DNA of 64,000 nucleotides from Gymnogyps californianus (GCF_018139145.2 NC_059479.1:4030001-4094000); one strand, 5' to 3'. Positions 34,310-47,699 are shown, counted from the first letter of the stretch. Notes: generated by a model not told the origin, from the letters alone. Program-made: numbers and translations.

Positions 34310-37300
34310 CTTGGTACATAGACAAAATAATAAATCAGAGTGCCTTTGAATTGTCAGACGACAGACTGATGTTCTATTAGCAGATTATTGCTTTATCTTC
34401 TGTTCCACAAATAGACTTGGTAAAACGAGACTGTCCCTTTCCCTGAATAAATTTCACAAGAGAAGATGAGTAAATTCCAGTAAATTACAACTAGTAAAAG
34501 TCTCAACAATCAACAGAGTGCCATCTAACTTTAACTGCAGTCATCTGAAACTGAAATGTCCTCTGTTCTCCTTCCTTTGAGAGTGAAGCATTCTTCAGAA
34601 CAATTATATGACAGATATATACATATATTATCAAAATAACACACTTGTAAGGCTTTTGTCTCTAACTAGGTTTTCCCTTTTCTTCTTGAAATATACCTTT
34701 CTTCTGCACTTTACAATTTTCTATGCATATTGTTTTCAGTTTTTACGTATATGAGGCCACCAGAGGTAATTTCCTTGTATGAGTTTTCTGGTTTTTTGCT
34801 CTTGGTTTTCTATAATCCTTTCAGTTTGTGTGCACTTATAAAACTTCTACCCTTTGGCCACATCAGCTTCTACCTTTAAAGCATCATAAGCATCTCTCTA
34901 TTCTATTGCAAAATAGATTATTACAAAAATATTGCAATATCCCTGTAATGCATTGCAAAATACATAGCACAGAAAACATTTTGTAGTATTAAAAGCAATA
35001 CAGAAAATATGAAGAAAAATAACATAGGCAAAAATAGAGTATAATTTTTCGTTTCTTGCATAGAACAGTTTCGCTAAATGACAATCTCAACCGATCAGTG
35101 CTAGATGTCTTAAAATTGCAGAAGCCAAGGATTGAATAGCGTACATTCAAAGCTTATAGGAACTTTGTCAACATTTCTTCAATCTGTGCAGTAACATGAG
35201 ATCTTTTTATCAACAGGGTCACACATACTTCATTTTCTACATAGGATTTTCTCATTGTGAATTTCCTCAGAGGTACTTGATGTTTGTCAGTGAATTTTTC
35301 AGTCAGGGAAGACATGAACCTGTTAAACACAGACCCACTTCTTAATAATCGAGTCCTCTTCCTCAGCAAATTGGATACAAGTTTGCTTATAACCTAGCGC
35401 TTGAAAAGTCAGGTATTGAATACTGAGGTTTTCTTGTATTGCTTGAGTGTACAGTGAGACCATCGCAGCTCATGAATCCCGTTTAGGCTTAACAGTTTGC
35501 AATACAGGGTTTGCTCAGAAGATGGTGCTATGTGACAATTTTTAGAGATTACTGGCTCTTACTAAGAGAATATGAGGCTACCTTGTAGTAATGTTTATCC
35601 TTTAAATATAAACAAACTCTTCCCTATTTCATAATCTCAAGAGCCTACTACATTTTTTAGTGAAACTGTCTTCCATTCCTACACTTTCACCACGTGCACA
35701 CACACAGACGCTGCTGACCTCTTAAGAGCAATTTTGGAATCAAAGTTACAAACTTACAGCAAAGCACCTTTTGTAAACATTTCCAATGCAACAGTTGGTA
35801 TCGCTGGCCCTGTGCCTGTCCCATGGTTTTGGCACATTGAAAAAGTTGCTTGTTTTTTGTTTTGCTGAGCACAAATCATGAAAAGCATTTCTTTAGTTGC
35901 AAAGGCTCAGCAAGAAAAGCCAATGACGTATGGACAGACCGATGAAGAGAAGCCTGTATTTTCCAAATGGCCCATTAGCCCACATCAACTAGCCAGCTAG
36001 CCCACACCACCTTTTCCTGACTTAACCCAGACACATTAAAGATGCAGTCCCTGAGATGGGGTATAATCTATACATCTCTGCCTTTTCTAAAAGGGACATG
36101 TTTTCTAAGCAGGACAACTCCATAGATGTTAAGACCATAAATATAATATAAAATGTTTTTTCTTCTCTTTACCCGTTTTCCATACTAGGAGAGTCATGAA
36201 AAGGGGACAGAGGTGAATACAACATGCTTCACGTGAAAGATAAGGAAACTTCACATAATCCTAATGTTTCCTTCTACAGGGTATAAAGCAGGGCATCATC
36301 CCTCCTCTGTAGCAGTGAACAGAGAGACTGCTCCCAGATATTGGATGTAACTTTTCTGGGATTCTCCAACAGTCTTGTCTCATCTCACCTCTCTGTAAAA
36401 CTACTGAGCTGCAACTTGCTTTTATATATACAAAGTATTTCTCCCTATCACCTAGAATTAATATATAATTCAGTGATATTACTTCTGGAATTCAGAAAGA
36501 GGTTCTGAAGTACAACATTAAAAAAAATACAGCTTATGAATTATTTCTTTCAGAAAAGAGAGACCAGTTTACAATCCGCTTTATACAGTTCACAAGACAG
36601 CTCTAAATAAAAATTAATTAAAAAAAAAAAGTTGGTGAAAGTGAAGTATAACACCACTTGAAAACTACCCTTTCCTCTGCCATACTTTAATCAAAGGGAT
36701 AACTACTCATTACTGACTGACTTGTTCTGTCAACTCAAGATAAGTCCGAGCTCAGGGATTTTTGACTGTGTTCTATCTAGGCAAGTTAAAACACCATAAA
36801 TGTATTACTAATCTGTTATGACCCACCAGTATTATATGGCAAAGTTTGCTTTTGCTTTTTTAGGACTCCCCTCCCCCAAGGACATTGCCTCAATAATTAC
36901 AACTGTGGGGCAAAAGAAACCCCAAAAGGTCTTTATTTCTGGGGTACAAGCAGTAGAGATGGAAAGAGATCCAAAAATCCAGATGGATTCAATGCCTCAG
37001 CTTCCCAAACTGCTCAGTCTCCAACTGGTCCCTTTTAAAAGCTAGAGCTAATATTTGAATGCAACTGTTTATATTAACAGGCTCAGTGGCTGTCTTTCCC
37101 TCCCCCCCTCTCATCACCAACCAGGAGAGCTTTCTTCCAATTTCTTCCAAAATTTGGAAGCATCATTTCCCTAGAGAACGGCTAGGCTATTCTACCCATT
37201 ACCTGTTCTTCTATTCTCACAGACTCCTTAAAAACAAATATCCTGCCCTCAAATTCCCCAAACCTCTACATGCCAATTGCCTGGCTTTCCTACCTTCGAG

Positions 37301-40300
37301 TTTTTCCTTCTAAAGATTTAGCTCAACAGTTATATGACAGTGCTTACATATAAAATCATGCAAGATAAAATAATGCCAGTTGTCAAGAAAGCAGTCCAAG
37401 TAGGAACAGTTTTAATTTCAAGCATTCAAATGTAAGTCAATCTTTCTTAAAATAAAGATAAAATCAGCACTTCTAGATGAAAAAAAGCGCCTATGTGTAC
37501 ATCTACTGAACAACGGATGATAATTGAAAAACCACTTTCTGCCCAAGACATTTCTGATAAGAATTGATTATCAAAGACCTCATTAGTGTCTTTCACTCTA
37601 CACTGTTTGTATTGAACAATAGTAAATAAAAAGTCTTGTGATGATTGTGTCTTTACAACTTTAAGTATTACACTGAAACTCAGAAAAACATGTGCTTGTC
37701 AGATTCACAGTTGGGAAAAACAGTTCACCATATAAAGAAAAATTCATTTTAATCACACTCAGTAATCAGACTCTTTTGTGAAAAAAAAGGGGCCTGCAGC
37801 TGCTAGATGGAATCAAACACACTTTAAAAATAAAGAAAAATCACTGTGGCATGTTTTTCCCAAGCAACATTGTACACACTTCATTAACAATATTCTATAA
37901 AAATGAGAAAGATTGGAGAAAATAGGTCAGGAACCAAAACAGACACTAAAGAGTAGGAAAAAATCCCGAAAGAAAACTAGAGTGAATGTAGTAGGAGAAC
38001 TCTGAGGAACCTCTCAAAGTCCATCTCATCTTTTAAATACAATAAAATACAACATAAAAATCTCATTTGATGATTTACTACACTGAAGTAAAAGGACCAT
38101 GAAGCAAAGGAGAAGCAATGAAGTTACAAGAGTATTTGTTACAGACTTTTTTCCTGTTTTCTTCCTGCCAACTAAATAATTTTGTCAGATCAGAAAGCAA
38201 TGTGGTGTTTGGAATTTGTTTCACTCTATACTTAGTATCTTAGAGATGAAAATTGCATATATATTCATATTTCAATTATCTGGCATGCAGACATAGCAAT
38301 GGAGTTAAAATTCATAGTGATTAAAAGCCAAGAGATTTTTATTTCATTTAGCAACAGAGCATTTAAGGACCTTAACTGATTCTTGGTTAAGAACAACAAA
38401 ATCCAAAATGGAAAAGAATTTTCTTAAATTTTAAACATCAGCCTCAGCCTCTGTGAATTTCATTTTGCATATACTTTATTTGTCTGTTATCTCCTTGTAT
38501 TTGTTCTCTTTTGTTCACAGTCAAGACTTTTTTTTTTTTCCTCTTCACTAGGTTGTCATCATAAAGCCCTTATAATTCTCTGAGGACTGTCAAGTTTGTT
38601 CAGCCCTCAAGAGACAGATATAATGCAAGTTCCGCTACATATGTTGGCATCTTGTCATAAACGTACTGTAGCTAGAGATGAAAGTAAACTTTGCTACAGT
38701 TATTTCACAAATATTGTTTGGAAATGGATTCAATAATTGTCACTATCTTGAAAGGTTTATAGTCCCATAATTTATTTATATAACTTTTTTTTACTATTGT
38801 TTAAAACAAAACCTTCCCAGGGAACACAACCTTGAAATGTCTTTATGTAGTCTGATCACTTATTTTCCCTCATAGTAACTATTGAGGCAACCCACTTTTT
38901 TCCAGGTAGTACAGGTTCATGTCTTCTCAAAATGGTTGGCAAAATGGCATTAAAGTAAACAGACATACAACAGAAGAATTTGTTATGAGCCCCACAGTAT
39001 CTCACATCCAGCCTTGACCAATGGAGCATGTTTTAAAGAAAGATAAAAAGTTAACTAGGAATCAAACTGTTGTCTATTTGTTTCTAAATGTACTGCAGAG
39101 TTACACATTTTATTCTCAAATTCCCCTTTGAGAACAGACACCTGTAAAAGTATAAACACAGGATTTTGTAGAATTGTGCTTGGATATTGATTGATAATTA
39201 CAAGTAACAAGCTGTTGATTTGAGCATGCAACTAACTTCTTGTTTTTCGCATGCTAGAGTTACAGGCTTCCAGAGGAAACTGTTGAGTACATCAGAATTA
39301 AAAAAACCCAAAACAACCAACAAAAAACTCAACACCACCCCCCAACCAGTCTGTAAGAAAATACTGCATTCAGAATCTTCCCCTATTATTTCCCAGGTGC
39401 ACACTTTGGACATGCAACATCGGCGACATCAAGTACTGCACTTGAGCACAACGAATGAGCAACAATGCAATGCGATAGACGTAATGCCTCCAAAGGGAAA
39501 TAGAAAACAACTTCTTAAAAGCAACAGTTAAAAGCACTTTTTTGTACCTTGTATATTGCTAGAATCAGGACTTAAAGGGTCATTGCAAGAATCTAAAAGT
39601 GATTTGCAAATTAAAATATACCTTCTGTGCGGTGTATTAAAAGTTTCTCTTTTCCACTGTTAAAAGTTCATTTGCTCTCCTATTATAAACTGCTGTTAAG
39701 TAAAATAAATTCAAGCTCTATGGTTCACAAAGAAATAAATCTCTATTATATACATCACACTATGCCTTACCCTTTTGGTAAACAGATTTTATTTTCTAAG
39801 TTTCATGACCTATGAAAAGTACAGATGCACTTCATAAAACAATAGCTTAATTTTAAAATAAAGTACCTGGTAGACATGTATTCTCATGTGGTGACATTTT
39901 TTTTTTTTTTGCAGCCTACTGCCAGCCCCATCTCTAGACATTGCAGTAGTAAAATAAGGAATTTATTTATTTAATTTCTCAGTTTTTCAAAACCTAATCC
40001 AGTAAGAAGATAAACTTGTTATTACTATGACTGGAATTGATTACAGACCAAAACTCTGCTCCCATATCTAAGTAGATACATTGATCATGTTTCCAGGTTT
40101 GAGATACGGGGAGATTGTAGGTGTTAATTATAACCAATACTAAAATTTGTCATCTTTATTTCTGTAAAAAAGTTATCTACCTATTTCTGTATAGATTAGC
40201 TGATAAGAATAGGAGAGGGTTGTTTGGTTTCTGTGGTTGTGAACCCAGGTCACGACGGTTGAGGTCTTGTGTTATCTTTCTGTGGGGTGCAGGCTAATTC

Positions 40301-41330
40301 TTTAGTCTAAGAGCTGTAATTTCTGTTATTACACAATGAAAATATGAAATTTACTATCTTACTGAAATTCCACATCAGCTTAAGAAAACTTGAGATACTT
40401 ACTAGTTTCATGTCGATGCTTTTGAACCATAAAATGAAACAATCAGAGCTCAGCCAACATGGAAGTTTCCAACTGAACTGAAACCAAAGCCTAAATAAAA
40501 GCATCTTTCTTTAAAATGGTCATATACCAAGTACATACCCAAACTGCAGGTATTTGGTGGCATTTCCTAGAGTCTGCCTCACAGAAATTGAGGTCATGTT
40601 AACACAATGAGCTTTTTGCCCCTATCCAGCGTTTCTTCCCAAACATGAGAAATTAAGTCAACAAAAATACTCTTCCAATACCAGTGTTAAAAGACTTACT
40701 ATTTTTATTAGAGATCACACCAATAATGATATTGTTGAAAATAATGAGGTATATGTGAGATAAGGATGAACGAAAGAAAAAGAAAGTAATCAATAAAGCA
40801 AAATTAATGAACTGAAGGAAATGCACTCCAGGTGATAAATTACCTGTTTAATGTGTATATACACACCTATACATATTACAGTATATGTCAGTGACTACAT
40901 GGCACATTTTACACTCTACCATGAATGTTTGTTCTTTGTTCTGTTTACTACTCTAACATTTTATACCCTCAACATTTCTCTACTATAATTTCCTCCTCCT
41001 CTATTGAATTTTAAACACTATTTTGAGCTAAACATATAGTGTCATAGTTTCCATATGAATATGGAAGAGAAGTATAAATATATTTTTGAATCTTGAAAAA
41101 CTGATAATTAGATACTATAGTTCAGTTTCCTGATTTTTTTTAAGTTAGTTTCTTTGTATTCTGATTAAGATATTTTTTTTTATTTCAGGAATTTCTCCCC
41201 TTCTGCAGTTTTCATAGGAAGTGAGTGGACATTACTAGAGGTTAAAAAAAGTATATTACTTCTCACAATCAGTCATCAGCTTTTTTACCAATATCAAGAG
41301 CCAAAAACAGTGGGGAGAATAAAACCTGTT

Positions 41331-41356
41331 TAAAAACAAACAAACAAAAAAAAAAA
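41331..41356. repeat. (CAAA)n grading into poly(A)
   Basis: AAAAACAAACAAAC followed by a run of 11 A. Confidence 0.85.
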
Positions 41357-43141
41357 CCCGAAGGCAACCAGTGTGGTGAATCTCCAAAATGTAATTTAGA
41401 TATAAACTCCTAAATTAAGACTGTAGTCCTCTGAAATTGTGAGTGCCAAAGGAACAGAAAAGTGAAAGAGTCTCTCACTGTGGAAAACTAACAAGAATGA
41501 AACAAGAACAAACAAGCAAACAAATTATTTGAGAAGGATCAACAAACACGAAAATATGATATGCCTTTTGACTTCTAATCTTTTATAAACCAGTGCTAGA
41601 ATAATCAATCATTCAAGCTGAGACAATGAACTCTATGACTGAAACCATTCAATAAAAGCTAGAAAACACTGAATATATGCTGTAACCCTTCTGAATGAAT
41701 GACCTTGGGGTTTGCTTGCATTTCAGTCTTAGGAAAAGTTTGTATTGCATTAAACATTATATCTTTAAAACTCCCTACAACTTGAAACTCCTGGCATTTC
41801 ATCTCTGTCTAGTGGCATGCACAATAGCCTTGTAATTCAGTACAGACAAATTTTATTTTTAGTCTCCCGCAGGTGATATCTCAGAAACTCACACAGTCTA
41901 GCCAGTATATCTGTAATGGCACTCCAAGCTATTTTTACAAAGCAAATCAATTTTTAAATATGGTATTGAATTACAATATCAGTAATTTAATTTTGACTTG
42001 AAAAAAATACCACAAACAGCAGACTGTTTGGCTGATAGCATAAAGGAAGAGAGAGGAAAAAACTGCATTTGAACACAAGAGAAACTGAGGTTTGTATTAT
42101 ATAGAAAATTCAAAATAGGTCCGAAGCAGCATTTCAAATGAAAGAAACAAAGATGCACAATATCCCCGACTGCATAGCCATTACTTTTATGTTTTTTAAA
42201 AGTTTAAAAGCTTGTTATGTGTCTCAATAGTAACAGATTTAACAGCAGGAAACGATATTACTGGAAAAAAATAGATGCATACAGCTCTTACAAAAGGGAA
42301 GTACTGTCTGTGTATGGCAACTGTACAGTGGACTCCTATTTCTTTGGGGGAGGGAAGGGGTGACAATTTATTCAAAATGCTAACGAGGAAAGGGATTTGG
42401 TTGGGAAGATAACTCATATTAAAACTTGATATGCTAATTAGGATACTGAAATGCATAACTTTTTAAGAAAAAGTGGTTCTTTCTACTGCATATTTATTTA
42501 TTTGGACTGACTTGCAGTAACTGGATAATGATGATATAACTGACTAAATTCAAACTGTCATGAAATCTTTGTCATGTTTGCTAGATGAAATTACTTTTAA
42601 TAGGAAAAGTATTACTATGACACTGGGCTATGATTCTGAGCATGCTATTTATTTATTTTTATACCTGTTAAGAGCTGGAATGGCCACTGGACTTCAATCG
42701 CCTTTTGTTTTGAAAAACAAAAAGATTAGTGCCACAAGACAGTAGGAACTTCAGGATTTCAAAAACCACAAATTCTTTTAGAGAAATTCTTTAGTTGTCT
42801 TCATCACCACCATGCTCTTACATCGTACCGTACAAGCATACAGTCTTTATGGTCTTAAACAGAAGGAAGGGACAAAAGGAGATGTTTTCATGACTTCTAA
42901 ATAGGGAGGAAAAAAACAACACAATGAATTAAATTGGAAATGAGCCATGGTAGTGTTCTGCACTATTTACCAACAATCGAGGTGAGAGTTCTGCACCATT
43001 CATCTTCAACATTCAAACTGCATCATAAGATAGATAGCTACCAAGGAAAGCTAAAAACTCTATTATAAGATGGCTATCTGCTTTAAACTGTTAAATATCA
43101 TAGAATCATAGAATAGTTTGGGTTAGAAGGGACCTTAAAGA

Positions 43142-43871
43142 TCATCTAGTTCCAACCCCTCTGCCATGGGCAGGGACACCTTCCACTAGACCAGGTTGCT
43201 CAAAGCCCCGTCCAACCTGGCTGACACTCCAGGACATCCACACCTCTCTGGGCAACCTGTTCCAGTGCCTCACCACCCTCACAGTAAAGAATTTCTTCCT
43301 TACATTTAACCTGAATCTACCCTCTTTCAGTTTAAAAGTGTTACCCCTTGTCTTATCACTACACTCCCTGATAAAAGAGTCCCTCCCCATCTTTCCTGTA
43401 GGCCCCCTTTAAGTACTGGAAGGCTGCTATAAGGTCTCCCCAGAGCCTTCTCTTCTCCAGGCTGAACAACCTCAACTCTCTCAGCCTGTCTTCATAGGAG
43501 AGGTGCTCCAGCCCCCTGATCATCTTCGCGGCCCTCTTCTGGACCCACTCGAGCAAGTCCATGTCTTTCTTACACTGGGGGCCCCAGAGCTGAACACAGT
43601 ACTCCAGGGGTCTCATGAGAGCGGAGCAGAGGGGGAGAATCACCTCCTTTGACCTGCTAGCCACACTTCTTTTGATGCAGCCCAGGATGCGATTGGCTTT
43701 CTGGGCTGCAAGCGCACATTGCTGGCTCGTATTCAGTTTTTCATCCACTAATACCCCCAAGTCTTTCTCCACAGGGCTGCTCTCAATCCACTCATCGCCC
43801 AGCCTGTATTTGTGCTTGGGATTACCTTGACCCATGTGCAGGACCTTGCACTTGGCCTTGTTGAACTTCAT
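43142..43871 (-). pseudogene. CR1 reverse transcriptase, C-terminal part (frameshifted)
   Basis: The frame at 43871-43359 starts [20 protein letters not shown] and includes [31 protein letters not shown] and [20 protein letters not shown], all typical of the RT thumb and C-terminal part of avian CR1. Near 43375-43380 the frame slips, and the match continues in another frame ([20 protein letters not shown], then [10 protein letters not shown]). A second shift follows, after which similarity is lost. It is a dead copy. Confidence 0.9.
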
Positions 43872-43911
43872 GAGGTTCGCACAGGCCCACCTCTAAAGCC
43901 TGACAAGGTGT

Positions 43912-44354
43912 CACGGTTTAACTCCAGCCGGCAACTAAGCACCACGCAGCTGCTCGCTCACTCCCCCCTGGTGGGATGGGGGAGAGAATCAGAAGATAAA
44001 AGTGAGAAAACTTGTGGGTTGAGATAAAGACAGTTTAACAAGTAAAGCAAAAGCCACGCATGCAAGCAAAACAAAACAAGGAATTCATTCACAACTTCCC
44101 ATCGGCAGGCAGGTGTTCAGCCATCTCCAGGAAAGCAGGGCTCCATCACATGTAACAGTTACTTGGGAAGACAAACACCATCACTCCAAACGTCCCCCCC
44201 TTCCTTCTTCTTCTCCCAGCTTTATATGCTGAGCTTGATGTCATATGGTATGGAATATACTTTTGTCAGTTGGGGTCAGTTGTCCCAGCTGTGTCCCCTC
44301 CCAACTTCTTGTGCACTCCCAGACTACTCACTGGTGGGGCAGTGTGAGAAGCAG
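43912..44354 (+). mobile_element. Avian endogenous-retrovirus-type LTR, 3'-truncated
   Basis: Starts TGTCACGGTTTAACTCCAGC and continues CGGCAACTAAGCACCACGCA, a beginning I recognise from LTRs scattered through many bird genomes. It contains a TATA-like CTTTATATGCTGAG at 44219-44232. The expected 3' terminus (ending in ACA) is absent: at about 44354 the sequence passes straight into CR1. No retroviral gene is attached, so it is a solo, broken LTR. The exact right edge is uncertain by about 20 bp. Confidence 0.75.
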
Positions 44355-45513
44355 TGGTCCAAGTGGTCCATCCGTCAAATCCATGTCTCTCCAATTTAGA
44401 GACAAGGATGTCGTGTGGGACAGTGTCAAATGCTTTGCACAAGTCCAGGCAGATGACATCAGTTGCTCTGCCTTTATCCACCAATGCTGTAATCCCATCG
44501 TAGAAGGCCACCAAATTTGTCAGGCACAATTTGCCCTTAGTGAAGCCATGTTGGCTGTCACCAATCACCTCCTTATTTTCCATGTGCCCTAGCATAGTGT
44601 CCAGGAGGATCCGCTCCATGATCTTGCCATGCACGAAGGTGAGACTGACTGGCCTCTAGTTCCCCGAGTCTTCCTTTTTTCCTTTTTAAAAATGGGGGTT
44701 ATGTTTCCCCCTTTCCAGTCAGTGGGGACTTCCCCGGACTGCCACGACTTCTCAAATATGACAGAGAGTGCCTTAGCCACTTCTTCCACCAGTTCCCTCA
44801 GGACCCGCGGATGCATCTCATCAGGTCCCATGGACTTGTGCACCTTCAGGTTCCTTAGATGGTCTCAAATGTGATCTTCTCCTACGGTGGGCGGTTCTTC
44901 ATTCTCCCAGTCCCTGCCTTTGCCTTCTGTGTCTTGGGCAGTGTGGCTGGAGCACTTGCCAGTGAAGACTGAGGCAAAAAAGTCATTGAGTACCTCAGCC
45001 TTCTCCATGTCCCAGGTAACCAGGTCTCCTGTTTCCTTCCAGAGAGGGCCCACATTTTCCCTAGTCTTCCTTTATTACTGATGTACCGATAGAAGCTTTT
45101 CTTGTTGCCCTTGACGTCCCTGGCCAGATTTAGTTCTATCAGGGCTTTGGCTTTCCTAACCTGATCCCTGGCTTTTTGGACAATTTCTCTGTAGTCCTCC
45201 CAGGCTGTCTGTCCTTGCTTCCACCCTCTGTAGGCTTCCTTTTTGTGTTTGAGTTTGTCCAGTTGTCCTTGTTCACCCATGCAGGCCTCCTGGCGTTTTT
45301 GCCTGACTTCCTCTTTGTTGGGATGCATCGCTCCTGAGCTTGGAGGAGGTGATCCTTGAGTGTTAACCAGCTTTCTTGGGCCCCTCTTCCCGCCAGGGCT
45401 TTATCCCATGGTACTCTACCAAGCAGATCCCTGAAGAGGCCAAAGTCTGCTCTCCTGAAGTCCAGGGCAGCCAGCTTGCTGTGTGCCCTCCTTGCTACCC
45501 TAAGGATCTTGAA
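44355..45513 (-). pseudogene. CR1 ORF2 pseudogene: endonuclease C-terminal region and RT N-terminal region
   Basis: Minus-strand pieces in several frames, read from right to left: MFKILRVARRAHSKLAALDF and [15 protein letters not shown] (45516-45139), [20 protein letters not shown] with [13 protein letters not shown] (45328-44882), [20 protein letters not shown] and [19 protein letters not shown] (44843-44589), then [20 protein letters not shown] and [14 protein letters not shown] (44634-44372). The last contains RT motif A with its catalytic Asp. The (F/Y)xDD catalytic box should follow but is missing because that part was replaced at the LTR junction. Several frameshifts are present. Confidence 0.9.
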
Positions 45514-45547
45514 CATGCAATTTTTAAATACACATGCAATTTTTAAA
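45514..45547. repeat. 15-bp direct repeat at the CR1 5' truncation point
   Basis: CATGCAATTTTTAAA occurs at 45514-45528 and 45533-45547, starting exactly where CR1 similarity stops. It may have arisen during insertion or be older target sequence. Confidence 0.7.
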
Positions 45548-46394
45548 GCTCAAAACAATAAATTGTTTCTAGCACAACCCTGTGTTTTAGACATCTTTAG
45601 AAAAAATTCTTCCATCAAATGACTTTATAAATCAACATACCAGTCATCTGGGAAAAGCAAATAAATCAATGGTCTCATTCTAAAACGCTGCTGCAAGGTA
45701 AAAATTTGAAAAGGTCAGAAACGGCTAAAGATTACCTTTACAGTCACAATTAGGGAGTTTCTCAGCACTGTTGGTTATTCAGGCTGAGTGTAGCTATATC
45801 AGTTCACAACAGCTGAAGACTTGGTGCAATGAGCCTCTTTGTAGAACAAAGACTACATACCATGTGCAAGACCAGCAAACCACTGCTCTGAAAGAGTTAA
45901 GTGCTTCAATATACAGACATAAGCAGTACTTAAAAACTGCTTGTCTTTTTAAATTCTGTGAATAATTTGGGGACTCTATAATCCATAGCCTTTAATTACT
46001 GATAGCGCAGATCAGAATGGAGAGCTGGATGTGGATGATCAGTCCTTAGAGGCTCTTGGGAAAAATTGAGAAAGTTCAAGAAAGGCCACATTGGTCTTTA
46101 CATTTGTTTTAGTATGTCTGCAGTGCCAACAGGCCCATAACGAAGGTGCTTGGAGACTACATTTAGGTCTGCTGTAATCTAATGACATCAATGGGAATGC
46201 AGCAGAAAAGGAGCCAAACCTGTGCTCTCCATGAAAGACACAAAGACATGTCAGACAAAGCTGGCCCAAGGCGTAATGAAATCTTAATTTGTTAGCTAGC
46301 ACCAATTAGCGGCAGATACAGGTTTCTATAATCAATGAAACAAACATTAAGAAAGTTGATATTTGTGTCTTATGCAGGCTGCCCAGGAATAGAG

Positions 46395-46640
46395 AGAGGC
46401 GGGCGAAATCACAGAACTGCTGAGGTTGAAAGAGACCTTTGGAGTTTGCTGCCCTGCTCAAAGCAGGGTCAACTAGAGCAGGCTGCTGTGTCCAGTCAGG
46501 TTTTGAATATCTGCAAGGATGGAGATGACACAGCCGCTCTGGGCAACCTGTTCCAGTGCTTGACCGTTCTCTCTGAAATACACATGAAAAAACTTCTGTG
46601 TTGTATGGCCATGTCCCTGAGCAACCTGATCTAATTTCAA
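46395..46640 (-). mobile_element. Older CR1 3'-end fragment
   Basis: The + strand reads AATCACAGAACTGCTGAGGT, TGAAAGAGACCTTTGGAG, TCAACTAGAGCAGGCTGCTG and CTGGGCAACCTGTTCCAGTG, the reverse complement of an avian CR1 3' UTR. It lies in the same orientation as the larger copy at 43097 but is more diverged. The 99-codon + frame over it is an artefact. Confidence 0.85.
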
Positions 46641-46727
46641 AGTTAGCCTACTTTGAGAGTCTATGACATGAAGTGTTCCACTTTTGCATTATTATTTTTT
46701 CAGAACAACTCTTGCATTGGACATCAA

Positions 46728-46730
<3 letters not shown>

Positions 46731-46760
<30 letters not shown>
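46731..46760. repeat. T30 homopolymer
   Basis: Thirty uninterrupted T. It could be the poly(A) tail of a minus-strand retrocopy lying to its right, but nothing to the right was recognised. Confidence 0.95.
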
Positions 46761-46761
<1 letters not shown>

Positions 46762-47699
46762 GTACAAAACTTGCTGTCTCTGTGCATACTTGGAAAGCAT
46801 AGGAGAAGTTCTGGAAATTTCATAGGCTGGCAAGGAGCTATAGCTCCTGGTTCAAATGTAAAAGCAGAGTGCTCTAATCTTACTCTTTCAGAGTCTTTAC
46901 TTCAGAAAAGCAGCAGAGGATCTAAGTTTCAGACGGAACTACGTCAAGACATTAAAAAAAAATAAAAATCCTATTTTAAAGAATTTTCACACTCCACCGA
47001 ATGTTTCTTTGGTCTTGGACAGCATTAAAAACATTACAGCCTACAAGGAAAGGAACTCTCGCAGTTCAGTGATGTCATATCATGATGTCACGCTGTGATG
47101 CTACAGGTTTTAATAGAAGCACCACAAAGTACCAATAAGCTGTAACATTAGTTATAGTAAAATCAGTAGGATCTGACCTCTGATGTACTAACCTTATAAG
47201 TGGCCATACGTAACAGGATAGAAAGTTTGGAGCAAGTTTAGTAGCTAACTCTTAATTAATGCCTCCCCATTCTTGTGTGTTAGGATTGCTCCTTTTGTAC
47301 ACAACAACAAAAAAAATCACAACAGCTTTTAAATAAACCTATAATTTATTCTTCAGTACATGAAATTCTGTTAGATTTTCAAGTTTGTCTTCACAAGGAA
47401 AGGCAAATACTTTTCAGAAGTCCCATGAAACAGAAGATGTATTAGCACATGTAGCCTTAAAGGGAGATTACCAAAGCATTGTGTTATTTGTATCAGTTTT
47501 CTCTTACTCTATGCCTATTACACAGAAATATAATTGCAACTTAGTAGACTTTTTATGAATAGTATAATTTATATAATGTATAATTTTTAATGTAGACTGG
47601 GTTATTTTTAAAAAAAGGTAAATTAAACATTTTAAAGAGTAAAGATTGTAAGCAAATGGAAACATGACTCAAAGCTGGAGAAGAGTTATGCTACTCGTT

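Larger units (their letters stand above)
29286..43096. other. Intergenic region downstream of KLHL4
   Basis: AT-rich DNA without a convincing gene. Inside it I saw an open stretch with splice-like borders (30484-30686), a MIR-like fragment (32425-32525), a (CAAA)n run (34290-34309), an A/C-rich patch (39299-39348) and an A-rich stretch (41331-41356). The rest is unassigned. Confidence 0.6.
43097..45513 (-). mobile_element. CR1 LINE, 5'-truncated, interrupted by an LTR
   Basis: A minus-strand CR1 retrotransposon. Its 3' terminus, at the left, shows the diagnostic repeated octamer ATTCTATG on the minus strand (43100-43115), preceded by the typical 3' UTR (+ strand GGACCTTAAAGATCATCTAG, CTGGGCAACCTGTTCCAGTG). 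Going right, the minus strand encodes the RT C-terminal part, then an LTR segment, then the RT motif A region ([16 protein letters not shown]), the upstream RT and the region between endonuclease and RT. It breaks off at 45513, so ORF1 and most of the endonuclease are missing, the usual CR1 5' truncation. Frameshifts and stops show it is inactive. Confidence 0.95.

Noticed and set aside
43615..45622. Several + strand frames (for example 44245-44592 and 44629-44874)
   Set aside because: They are antisense shadows of the minus-strand CR1 ORF2 or cross the LTR junction.
46335..46634. 99-codon + frame
   Set aside because: It covers the 3' UTR of a reversed CR1 fragment, which is non-coding.
46848..46860. 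GGTTCAAAT as a tRNA or SINE B box
   Set aside because: No A box, acceptor stem or SINE body nearby; the match is short.
46684..46965. Frame with a run of Phe/Lys around the T30 tract
   Set aside because: It is a translation of the homopolymer.
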